Origin: Pontimonas salivibrio
GTDB taxonomy: Bacteria > Actinomycetota > Actinomycetes > Actinomycetales > Microbacteriaceae
Direction: 5' to 3'
NCBI RefSeq assembly: GCF_002950575.1
Contig: NZ_CP026923.1
Coordinates: 1,696,811 to 1,760,810 of the forward strand
Length of the DNA stretch: 64,000 bases
Positions 56,869 to 64,000 of the stretch are shown one piece after another. A program made the translations under genes and the position numbers. Below the pieces are notes generated by a model. It was not told the DNA's origin, searched no databases, and saw only the letters and a program-made list of their open reading frames with translations. Each line of letters opens with the position of its first letter. Positions within the stretch are counted from its first letter, which is position 1.

Positions 56869-57266
56869 GCGCGTGGTGGGGTCGGAGGGGTGCTGTCGCC
56901 TGGCTGGTCATCTGGGCCCTCATCTGAGTGCTCATCCGATTTTTCGCCTGCGCTATTGTCCTCGTCATCCAAGGCACGCAGTTCTTCTTCGAGGCGTCGG
57001 ATGCGCTCCTCAGCGGATTCGCTGAGGGTGCCCATGAATCGCGGATCGTCGTCGGGGGCGACAGGCTTTTGTTGGACACCGGGTCGGTTTTTACCGATAA
57101 ACAACCACAGTGCTGGGCCAATGAGGGGCAAGACCACAATGATGGCAATCCAGACAGGTTTCGGAAAAGCACGCAAGCGATTGCTCGCTGTGACAAACAA
57201 ATCGACCAGGGCATAGATGGTCAGGGCTAATACCGCTACTCCACCAATGACTAACCACCGCACCAT
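56865..57266 (-). CDS. Small membrane protein with PLDc_N domain
   Basis: 133 residues: one or two N-terminal helices (WLVIGGVAVLALTIYALVDL, VWIAIIVVLPLIGPALWLFI) forming the phospholipase-D-nuclease N-terminal domain, then an acidic tail. The family has no nuclease activity itself and its function is unknown; in actinobacteria it is often beside menaquinone genes. A TAGGAT -10 box lies seven bases before the ATG. Confidence 0.82.
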   Translation of the reverse strand: MVRWLVIGGVAVLALTIYALVDLFVTASNRLRAFPKPVWIAIIVVLPLIGPALWLFIGKNRPGVQQKPVAPDDDPRFMGTLSESAEERIRRLEEELRALDDEDNSAGEKSDEHSDEGPDDQPGDSTPPTPPRA

Positions 57267-57273
57267 GTTCCCA

Positions 57274-57291
57274 ATCCTACGCAGGTAGTCT
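57274..57291. promoter_or_regulatory. Back-to-back leaderless promoters in a 31-bp gap
   Basis: TAGGAT on the minus strand (57279-57274) serves the PLDc_N gene at ATG 57266, and TAGTCT on the plus strand (57286-57291) serves the DUF4229 gene at GTG 57298, with 7 and 6 bases before the starts. Confidence 0.5.
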
Positions 57292-57297
57292 GAGGGT

Positions 57298-57543
57298 GTG
57301 TCTGCTTGGCTCTATTATTCCCTGGCCCGTATCGGCATCTTCGGAGCAGTTTTTGCGCTTCTCTACTTTGTCGGCATCACATGGTGGGTCTCTGCAATCT
57401 TTGCCGCGGTGATTTCTTTCACCGCGGCCTATGTTTTTCTCGCCAGCACCCGAGCCGAAATGGCCGAAGGGGTCAAGGCGCGACTGGAAAAAAGGCGCCA
57501 GTCGAAGACTGACGACGATACCGCAGCAGAGGACTCGCTCTAA
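57298..57543 (+). CDS. DUF4229 small membrane protein
   Basis: 81 residues with two membrane helices (LARIGIFGAVFALLYFVGI, WWVSAIFAAVISFTAAYVFL) and a charged C-terminal tail. DUF4229 genes commonly flank menaquinone genes in actinobacteria; function unknown. Leaderless GTG start. Confidence 0.85.
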   Translation: MSAWLYYSLARIGIFGAVFALLYFVGITWWVSAIFAAVISFTAAYVFLASTRAEMAEGVKARLEKRRQSKTDDDTAAEDSL

Positions 57544-57590
57544 ACCGCTAGGCCTAAACACCTCCGCGCCTCAAGATGGCATCGAATTGC

Positions 57591-58478
57591 TTAGAAGACG
57601 ATGGCTAGCCCCAGTCCAATGGCGAAGAGCAGCGAATTTAGCGTCGTGAGCTGAAGCGCCACAATCAAATTTTTCGGGGTATTTGCTCGCCACACAATCA
57701 CGACAATCACCGCAGTCAGGACCAAAGTGATGAACACGACGGATGCGAAGACGAACACGAACGACAACCCCGCGAGGATCAGATACGGCGCGATAAGCAT
57801 CACCGTGATGAGCACCCGTGAGGCGACCGGTCCTATCCGAACCGAAAGCGTATTTTTCGAGGCCGCTTTGTCTTGATCGATATCGCGCAGGTTGTTTTCT
57901 AACAGCACAGCACTGGCAAAAAATCCCAGTGCGGATCCTGTAAGCCAGGACTCCCATGGCACAACACCCACTTGCACATAGGCCGTACCCACGGTGGCCA
58001 CCAGGCCAAAGAACACAAACACCACCAACTCGCCCAGACCCCGATAGCCATAAGGGCTGGTACCCCCGGTGTAAGTCCACGCGGCAAAAAGCGCAAACCC
58101 TCCGATGACGAATAACCACCACGACTGGGATAAAACGACCAAGGCCAGTCCGGCCACACCGCTGACGGCAAAAGACAGGATTGCCGCTCGTTTGACTAAC
58201 CGTGGTTCGACCCGGCCAGAACCGGTGAGACGTGCGGGTCCCACCCGGTAGTCATCTGTTCCACGGATACCATCGGAGTAGTCGTTCGCGAAGTTCACCC
58301 CAATTTGAATGGCGACGGCCACCAACACGGCAAGGCCGACCAGCAGCAGATCAGCAGCATCGCGCCAATAGGCCGATGATGTTCCCAGAATGACGGGCGA
58401 AAAAGCGAGGGGTAGTGTGCGAAGCCTCGCTCCACTGATCCAGTCGGAAAACGAAACGGGTGCTTTGCTATCACTCAC
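57591..58478 (-). CDS. menA: 1,4-dihydroxy-2-naphthoate polyprenyltransferase
   Basis: 295 residues from GTG 58478, which overlaps the menE stop by 8 bases (GTGAGTGA); the frame is open to 58514. UbiA-type membrane protein with the Asp-rich loops NFANDYSDGIRGTDD and NNLRDIDQDKAASK that bind prenyl diphosphate with Mg, and eight to nine helices. Attaches the polyprenyl tail to DHNA in the membrane. Confidence 0.94.
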   Translation of the reverse strand: MSDSKAPVSFSDWISGARLRTLPLAFSPVILGTSSAYWRDAADLLLVGLAVLVAVAIQIGVNFANDYSDGIRGTDDYRVGPARLTGSGRVEPRLVKRAAILSFAVSGVAGLALVVLSQSWWLFVIGGFALFAAWTYTGGTSPYGYRGLGELVVFVFFGLVATVGTAYVQVGVVPWESWLTGSALGFFASAVLLENNLRDIDQDKAASKNTLSVRIGPVASRVLITVMLIAPYLILAGLSFVFVFASVVFITLVLTAVIVVIVWRANTPKNLIVALQLTTLNSLLFAIGLGLAIVF

Positions 58479-59706
58479 GGTGATGAAGTCTATTCCCGCC
58501 TTCATGAATGACATGGTCGGCTACCGCACGCCGGTCCACCTTCCCTGAGGGTAAACGGGGGATCACGTCCAACATGACTAGCTGGCGCGGCACTACATGG
58601 CGGCCAAGAATCCGGGAAATGGCTTCCTGTACCTGATCCAGTGAAAGAGCGGCAGCCTCCGAGACCATCTGTTGGGCTTCTTCGGCGCCTTTCTTTGACG
58701 CGGAGATTCGCGACGCAGAGAGTGCACCCACCATCACGGGCACGTCACCCCAGGTGGGGTCAGCCACCCCGACTGCCACCCACTCGTAACTCGGAAAGAC
58801 GCCATGCAGGGTGTCTTCTAGTTCATCAAGGTTCACTTTGAGCCCGCCAGAAATGATTGTCCGGTCGATTCGCCCAGAAACCTGCAGTACTCCATCGACA
58901 ATGGCCCCTGCATCGTCGGTGAAATACCAGGTGCGATCGTGCCTGACAACAAATCGCTCTTTCGTCCGGGTGGGGTCCCCTAGATACCCCCCGGCCAACA
59001 TCGGGCCAGATAGTGTGACCGCACCATCCACGATGTCGACTTCCGTCTCGCCCAAGGGAACGCCGTCCCACACGCAGCCTCCGGCTGTCTCGGCCGAGCC
59101 GTAGGTTTTGGTAACTATCACCCCGAGTGACTGGGCACGGTGTACCAGTTCGTCTGGAACCCTTTGACCGCCCACCAGAATCCGCTCAAAACCCGCGAGC
59201 GCATCTCGGAGCTCAGGGTCACTCTCGGCAGCATCGAGAAGATCGGAGATTTGCTTTGGTACGAGGGACGTGTAGCGAGGTATGCCCGGGTAATCATCAA
59301 AAGCACTCTGATGGAACGCCCGCAACCCAACGGAGATTGGAACTGTGTGGTCTTTGGCCAGCAGCTTTCCTCCAGGCTCCAGCGCACGGACAATCACCAT
59401 GACCCCGGCAATGTAGTGGGCAGGTAGCGCAAGCCACCAAACACCCGGTGCGCCTAACGCGCTCATGCTCTGCGCCGAAGCGGCTCGAAGAGACTCTGCG
59501 GTATGCCACACCCGTTTGGGTGTGGCAGTAGATCCACTCGTTTCAACAACAAGTGCCACTTGGTCGTCAACTAGTTCAGGCGAACCTTTTGGTGTTGCCC
59601 CCATGTAGGGAAATACCGCTGGGCCACTGCCCGCGAGTGCATCGCCTAGTGGCCCAATCAGTGAGTTGGGGTCGGACACCTCGACAACACGTAGTTCACG
59701 AGCCAT
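58471..59706 (-). CDS. menE: o-Succinylbenzoate-CoA ligase
   Basis: 411 residues from ATG 59706. ANL-family adenylating enzyme: phosphate loop ETSGSTATPKRVWHT, KTYGSAETAGGCVWDG, and the hinge region SGRIDRTIISGGLKVN with the C-terminal Lys in RLPSGKVDRRAV. Shorter than E. coli MenE but typical of actinobacteria. Part of menB-menE-menA; menB ends 7 bp upstream. Confidence 0.93.
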   Translation of the reverse strand: MARELRVVEVSDPNSLIGPLGDALAGSGPAVFPYMGATPKGSPELVDDQVALVVETSGSTATPKRVWHTAESLRAASAQSMSALGAPGVWWLALPAHYIAGVMVIVRALEPGGKLLAKDHTVPISVGLRAFHQSAFDDYPGIPRYTSLVPKQISDLLDAAESDPELRDALAGFERILVGGQRVPDELVHRAQSLGVIVTKTYGSAETAGGCVWDGVPLGETEVDIVDGAVTLSGPMLAGGYLGDPTRTKERFVVRHDRTWYFTDDAGAIVDGVLQVSGRIDRTIISGGLKVNLDELEDTLHGVFPSYEWVAVGVADPTWGDVPVMVGALSASRISASKKGAEEAQQMVSEAAALSLDQVQEAISRILGRHVVPRQLVMLDVIPRLPSGKVDRRAVADHVIHEGGNRLHHRE

Positions 59707-59713
59707 GAAGTAA

Positions 59714-60670
59714 TCACACCTGCCAAGAAGTGTCACTCCAGTCAGGTCGACGCTTTTCTAAAAACGCGTCGCGACCTTCTCTGGCTTCATCGCCACCATA
59801 AGCCAAGCGCGTTGCTTCGCCGGCAAAAAGTTGTTGACCAACCAGGCCATCGTCAACCATGTTCATGGCGTATTTCAGCATCCGAATCGCGGTAGGGCTT
59901 TTGCCGAGAATCTCTTTGGCCCAGTCGATAGCTGTTTCCTCTAATTGCTCGTGTGGGACAGCCGCGTTTACTGCACCCATTTCGTAGGCGCGCTCCGCTG
60001 AGTACTCAGCACCACGGAAAAACACTTCGCGCGCATTTTTTTGTCCAACCATTTTCGCAAAATACGCGCTGCCATAACCAGCGTCAAACGACCCCACATC
60101 GGCATCGGTTTGTTTAAACCGTGCATGCTCACTGCTGGCAATACTCAAATCGCACACCACGTGCAGGCTGTGGCCGCCGCCGGCGGCCCAGCCTGGAATC
60201 ACCGCGATGACCACCTTCGGCATGAACCGAATGAGCCGCTGCACGTCGAGAATGTGGAGGCGGCCACCACTGGAAGCAGAACCGGCTGGCGCTGCTGACA
60301 CGCCGTCATCCGAGCCATCGTCGTATTGGTAACCATCAGCCCCGCGAACACGCTGATCACCACCCGAACAAAACGCCCAGCCCCCGTCTTTAGGGCTTGG
60401 GCCGTTTCCGGTCAGGAGAACCACACCGATTGAGGTATCTAGCCTGGCGTGTTCTAAGACCTGCAGCAGTTCGTCTACTGTGTGGGGGCGAAAGGCATTT
60501 CGCACTTCCGGACGACTAATAGCGATGCGAGCGATACCGCCGTATACGTGGTGGTGGTAGGTCACATCGGTTAAGGCTTCAAAATCAAACTGAGCGGGCA
60601 GCTTGTGTTCAGCCGACGACACAGGGCGCCAGGAGTTGGCGTCGAAGAGTTCACTCACCACTACGTTCAC
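59714..60670 (-). CDS. menB: 1,4-dihydroxy-2-naphthoyl-CoA synthase
   Basis: 318 residues from GTG 60670. Crotonase fold: RIAISRPEVRNAFRPHTVDEL, WAFCSGGDQRVRG, the oxyanion-hole segment IPGWAAGGGHSLHVVCDLSIAS and SFDAGYGSAYFA. It closes the naphthoate ring. A loop of about 12 residues rich in Asp/Ser/Gly follows GADGYQYDD and is a bit longer than usual. TATGCT seven bases upstream marks a leaderless promoter for the menB-E-A operon. Confidence 0.95.
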   Translation of the reverse strand: MNVVVSELFDANSWRPVSSAEHKLPAQFDFEALTDVTYHHHVYGGIARIAISRPEVRNAFRPHTVDELLQVLEHARLDTSIGVVLLTGNGPSPKDGGWAFCSGGDQRVRGADGYQYDDGSDDGVSAAPAGSASSGGRLHILDVQRLIRFMPKVVIAVIPGWAAGGGHSLHVVCDLSIASSEHARFKQTDADVGSFDAGYGSAYFAKMVGQKNAREVFFRGAEYSAERAYEMGAVNAAVPHEQLEETAIDWAKEILGKSPTAIRMLKYAMNMVDDGLVGQQLFAGEATRLAYGGDEAREGRDAFLEKRRPDWSDTSWQV

Positions 60671-60677
60671 AACCAGA

Positions 60678-60683
60678 AGCATA
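60678..60683 (-). promoter_or_regulatory. Leaderless -10 box of menB-menE-menA
   Basis: TATGCT, seven bases, GTG 60670 on the minus strand. Confidence 0.5.
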
Positions 60684-60803
60684 GCTTTGCGGGGTGGAGA
60701 TTATCCGGGACTGAGTGGTGAGCGTAATGCGCAGTCGCCTTAGGCCCACAGGTAATGAGCGAGGACGACGCAGCCTTGGGAGGCTCCCTATTGCCGGGAA
60801 GAA

Positions 60804-62723
60804 CTAACGAGTGCCCCCGGCATCGCTCTGGTCGTCCAGATCATCGTCGCCCAAATTCTCGTCACCTTCGTCATCAGTGTCCTTGATAGCCATGAGCTGC
60901 ACGTAGCGCTCAATGAGGGGAACTTTCTTTCGCACCTGGCCGAAAGAACCAGAGGCAATGAGTTGTCCCCCATCAATCACGAACACTGTGTCGGCGTGTT
61001 GAATCGTCGAGAGCCGGTGGGCAATAACAATCAGCGTGGTGTGTCCACGAAGGGCCTCAATGGTCTGAGCAATGCCCGCTTCGGTCTCCGCGTCCAACGC
61101 GCTGGTTGCCTCATCAAGTACTAAAAGCCTTGGGCGCGTATAGAGCGCTCTTGCCACACCAAGTCGTTGGATCTGGCCACCACTTAAGGCGTCGGATTGT
61201 TCACCCAGGCTTGTATCCATACCCTCTGGCAAACCCTGAATGACATCCCATAGGCCGGCTTGTCCCAGAACCTCAGTCACCCGATCCACATCGATCAGTT
61301 CTGGTTCAATACCCAAGGCCACGTTTTGGGCGATTGTTCCGGAAACCGAACCCGGGTTTTGTGGCACGTAGGCCACAATCCCGGGTTCGGTTTTGCGAAG
61401 TTGCTCAGGGGTGAGTCCGGCCACGGTTACTGCACCCGAACTGGGTGTGTGAACACCTAAAACCAAGTCTGCCAGGGTGGTCTTTCCTGCACCCGAAGGC
61501 CCGACGAAAGCGACGAACTGTCCGCCTAGGACCTCTAGGTTCACGTCACGAACGGCAGCAATCGATGCATCGGGGTAAGAAAAGCTCACGGATTCCACCG
61601 AAATAGGGAGACCGACGCCTTCGGTGCCTAAGTCTTCTCCAGCAATGGAAATGGGGGCATCAGACTTCAAAGCCGACTCAGTCGATTCTGTCGCCTCAAG
61701 AGCCTCTCTCGCCCTGGAAATGAGTCCTTGAGCTCTGCTCGCCTGAGGGCCGTTTACACGGATGTCAGTGATCGCATTTTGCAGAGGCAGCATCGCCGCC
61801 ATCATCCGGGTGCCCCCCGCGAGGAAAACACCAGTGATCACGAGCCCCTCAGAGAGGGTGCCCTGCGCGAATTGCCAGACGATCATCGCCATGATGCCGA
61901 GCATCAGTGCTGCTTCAATGAAGAAACGAGGAAGTCCCATGACAAAGCGTTGTAAACCACGGTCCAGTGCAAGGCGCCGTCTGGACGAATCAAAGCGATC
62001 CAGGAAAACCCCGCGCTTCTCTAGCACCAGCGCTTCGCGGAAAGCGCTCGCCATATCCAGGATGCTGTCATTCACGCGCACTGAGTGCTGGGCCAACCGA
62101 TGCCCCATCCGACGCAATCGCTGGTTGATAGACAACTGAAAAAGGGCAATCAACACAATGAAATAGACGGTAATCAAAATGGCTGTCGCCACATCCACAA
62201 ACAAGAAACCCGCAAAGACGGCAACAAACAGTGCGGACTCGGTAACGAGTGCGGAACCTGAGAACAAGATTCCCGAGAAAGCGATTTGGCTCGAGCTATT
62301 GACCGCCCATTGGATTTCGCCCTTCGACATTGAGCGCACGCGGCCAATGTCGCCAGAGAACAGGTACCTAGCTACCTCGCTGGCAGACCTCGCCTCCACC
62401 CTGGCCAAAAACACTGTGGTAACTCTAAGTAAGGCGGTTCCAATAATCGATTTGGCCATAAAGAAACCCGCAACGACCGCCGTCACCCACAAATAGCTTT
62501 GACTCGATTCAATCGATACCGTGAGGCCGAGGAACCTGGCCTCATTCCGATCGGTCAGACCACTTGCCAACATGGCTCCAAGGAGACCCACTGCAGCAAG
62601 ACCCAGGACGTCGAGAGCGTGAACCACCACCCGAGACGCAACAATCGCCAGAAAGATAATTTTCTGGCGACGCCGAAGGAGGAAGAAAGACCGTAGAACG
62701 GGTCTGATCACTGTGGACTGCAC
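60804..62723 (-). CDS. ABC exporter, fused permease and ATPase
   Basis: 639 residues (GTG 62723; GTG 62711 fits the GGAGG ribosome-binding site better and would remove four residues). Six helices in residues 1-330, then an ATPase with Walker A FVGPSGAGKTTLADLVLG, Q-loop YVPQNPGSVSG, signature LSGGQIQRLGVARAL, Walker B LLVLDEATSALD and switch His VIAHRLST. Type IV exporter of the lipid/oligosaccharide flippase kind; substrate unknown. The C-terminal tail is very acidic. A complete IS element sits 35 bp upstream and may have replaced its promoter. Confidence 0.9.
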   Translation of the reverse strand: MQSTVIRPVLRSFFLLRRRQKIIFLAIVASRVVVHALDVLGLAAVGLLGAMLASGLTDRNEARFLGLTVSIESSQSYLWVTAVVAGFFMAKSIIGTALLRVTTVFLARVEARSASEVARYLFSGDIGRVRSMSKGEIQWAVNSSSQIAFSGILFSGSALVTESALFVAVFAGFLFVDVATAILITVYFIVLIALFQLSINQRLRRMGHRLAQHSVRVNDSILDMASAFREALVLEKRGVFLDRFDSSRRRLALDRGLQRFVMGLPRFFIEAALMLGIMAMIVWQFAQGTLSEGLVITGVFLAGGTRMMAAMLPLQNAITDIRVNGPQASRAQGLISRAREALEATESTESALKSDAPISIAGEDLGTEGVGLPISVESVSFSYPDASIAAVRDVNLEVLGGQFVAFVGPSGAGKTTLADLVLGVHTPSSGAVTVAGLTPEQLRKTEPGIVAYVPQNPGSVSGTIAQNVALGIEPELIDVDRVTEVLGQAGLWDVIQGLPEGMDTSLGEQSDALSGGQIQRLGVARALYTRPRLLVLDEATSALDAETEAGIAQTIEALRGHTTLIVIAHRLSTIQHADTVFVIDGGQLIASGSFGQVRKKVPLIERYVQLMAIKDTDDEGDENLGDDDLDDQSDAGGTR

Positions 62724-62808
62724 CTCCGAAACACCAGGTGCTACAGCCTACGGGCTCTGACCTGCCCCCTGTTTTAGGTCCAGTCGCTTCGAGAGTCGTC
62801 ACTGGTTT

Positions 62809-63609
62809 TTAGTGGGTGCATTGGCCAGCATAAATGCTCGGGGTTGAATAGCCGAGCGATGAGTGCGGCCGGATGGTGTTGTATTCCTCCTTCCAGAGCC
62901 CGATGATGCCTTTGGCGTGGTTGAGTGAGTAAAACTGGTTGACCCCGAGGCATTCGTCTCGGATTTTGCCGTTGAATGACTCGACGTATCCGTTTCGCCA
63001 GGGTTGCCCTGGCGGGATGAATACCCGGTCTGTTTCACTAGCCCACTCGGCCAAGGCTTTACTGACCAGCTCTGGCCCGTTATCCATCCGCAGTGCTTTT
63101 GGCATGCCCCGCTCCAACGCCAACACGTCGAGTTGTTCCGCTAGATCCAGCCCAGTGATGGAGTAGTCGACGAGGCCGCCCAAGCATTCTCTGGTGTGTT
63201 CATCAACGATGGAGAGAATCTTGATCGGTTTGCCTGTGATGGTTGAGTCGAACTGGAAGTCGACAGACCACACATCATTGGCTTTCTCAGCGACCACTGC
63301 TGGGACGGTTGACACACCGATTCGTTTCCGGCGGCGTTTCACCACCACGCGGAGTCCTTCTTCAGCCCAGAGGCGTTGAATTTTCTTATGGTTCACCTGC
63401 CAACCGTCACGGCGGGCGTCAACATACGCCCGCCGATACCCCCACCGGGCATGACGGCGCGCATAGTCACGCAACCACGCCCGAAGGGCCCGATCTGGAT
63501 CATCAGGGCGCTCACGTTGCAAGCGTCGGCGGAATGCAGACCGGGATAGCCCGACTAGTCGACAGGCGAGCCGCTCACTGATGTCAAAGACTGACATCAC
63601 ATGAATCAC
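62809..63609 (-). CDS. IS407-like transposase OrfB, copy 2
   Basis: 266 residues identical to the copy-1 OrfB, DDE residues intact. Made as OrfAB by -1 frameshift. Confidence 0.93.
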   Translation of the reverse strand: MIHVMSVFDISERLACRLVGLSRSAFRRRLQRERPDDPDRALRAWLRDYARRHARWGYRRAYVDARRDGWQVNHKKIQRLWAEEGLRVVVKRRRKRIGVSTVPAVVAEKANDVWSVDFQFDSTITGKPIKILSIVDEHTRECLGGLVDYSITGLDLAEQLDVLALERGMPKALRMDNGPELVSKALAEWASETDRVFIPPGQPWRNGYVESFNGKIRDECLGVNQFYSLNHAKGIIGLWKEEYNTIRPHSSLGYSTPSIYAGQCTH

Positions 63610-63610
63610 G

Positions 63611-63645
63611 GCCCGACGTCGACTGGTCGGGCTTAGAAGTTTCCC
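63611..63645 (-). promoter_or_regulatory. -1 programmed frameshift signal, copy 2
   Basis: GGGAAAC on the minus strand at 63645-63639, six-base spacer, then the same GCCCGAC / GTCGGGC hairpin (63632-63611). Confidence 0.8.
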
Positions 63646-63917
63646 TCAGCCAACTCCTTGAGGACTGCTTTTTCGAGTTCTGCTTCAGCGAGCAGTTTCT
63701 TCAACTGCAAATTCTGCTTCTCCAACGCTTTGAGCTTCTTCGCGTCTTCTGCTTTCAAACCGCCGTAATGGTTTCGCCACCGGTAATACGTCGCCTCCGT
63801 GACATTCAGCTCTTTCAACACGGCAGCAACGTCACCGCCCTGGGCGAGGATGCGATCAGCGTCCTGGATTTTCCGAACGATTTGCTCCGGCGAATGCCGC
63901 TTCTTCCTTTTCGTCAT
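63633..63917 (-). CDS. IS407-like transposase OrfA, copy 2
   Basis: 94 residues identical to the copy-1 OrfA, with the same alternative upstream start. Confidence 0.9.
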   Translation of the reverse strand: MTKRKKRHSPEQIVRKIQDADRILAQGGDVAAVLKELNVTEATYYRWRNHYGGLKAEDAKKLKALEKQNLQLKKLLAEAELEKAVLKELAEGNF

Positions 63918-64000
63918 GATGTTCACAGTCTTTCTGCCAGCTGACGCTGGCCGCAAGACGACTCTCATAACTTTCGGACCTAAAAAATGGGGTCACGTCA

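Larger units (their letters stand above)
62758..64000 (-). mobile_element. Complete IS407-like element, copy 2 (1243 bp, inverted)
   Basis: Begins TGACCTGCCCCCTGTTTTAG at 62758 and ends with GGGGTCACGTCA at the last base of the window, exactly the same length as copy 1. Both transposase frames translate identically to copy 1. The outer target duplication lies outside the window. Inserted 35 bp upstream of the ABC exporter start. Confidence 0.93.

Overview
The window looks like a chromosomal segment from a small-genome actinobacterium, most likely of the Microbacteriaceae type. The evidence is a menaquinone-only respiratory gene set (menA, B, D, E, F, ubiE, a long-chain polyprenyl synthase and malate:quinone oxidoreductase), a DUF4229 gene beside the men genes, NusG with a long acidic N-terminal extension, an actinobacterial lysC-asd operon, and many genes with a TANNNT -10 box placed 6-7 nt before a GTG/ATG start (leaderless transcription). 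The genus is inference; no marker was searched.

Layout. 1-11.6 kb is core metabolism: a TDT-family anion transporter under a CsoR/CstR-like palindrome, a CPBP protease, a galactokinase-like protein lacking expected catalytic motifs, mqo, a TauE/SafE permease, asd-lysC, and a dnaX-recR-glycosyltransferase operon. 11.7-16.6 kb is a decayed accessory patch: one intact sulfotransferase, unreadable sequence, a decayed IS3-type remnant, and a second sulfotransferase gene broken by a frameshift and then by a complete IS3-family element. 17-20.4 kb holds pta-ackA. At 20.5-22.4 kb tRNA-Ser is followed by a tandem array of IS481-type elements (one 383-bp non-autonomous, one complete), each flanked by a 16-bp copy of the tRNA 3' end. 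22.5-33.7 kb is a surface-glycan island: acyltransferase, two GT61-type glycosyltransferases, FkbM methyltransferase, sulfotransferase, capsule-synthesis-like protein, and a complete IS3-family (IS407-like) element.

33.9-38.2 kb is the secE-nusG-rplKA-rplJL block with tRNA-Trp. 38.6-40.6 kb carries a second small glycan operon: a sulfotransferase, with a hexanucleotide repeat in its promoter, and a two-domain protein. 41-50 kb mixes tRNA genes (Met, Thr, Tyr), an alpha-glucosidase, an M23 peptidase, an inositol-phosphatase-like enzyme, yajQ, cardiolipin synthase, a flippase-like membrane protein and a methyltransferase. 50-60.7 kb is the quinone region: ferredoxin-NADP reductase, polyprenyl synthase, ubiE, menF, menD, menA-menE-menB; menC and menH are not present here. 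The window closes with an ABC exporter and a second, inverted copy of the IS407-like element whose outer end is the last base of the window.

The most distinctive content is (i) the tRNA-Ser-anchored IS481 tandem array with a non-autonomous derivative, (ii) five sulfotransferase-type genes interleaved with GT61 and capsule-type genes, suggesting a sulfated surface glycan, and (iii) clear programmed -1 frameshift signals in the IS3-family elements.
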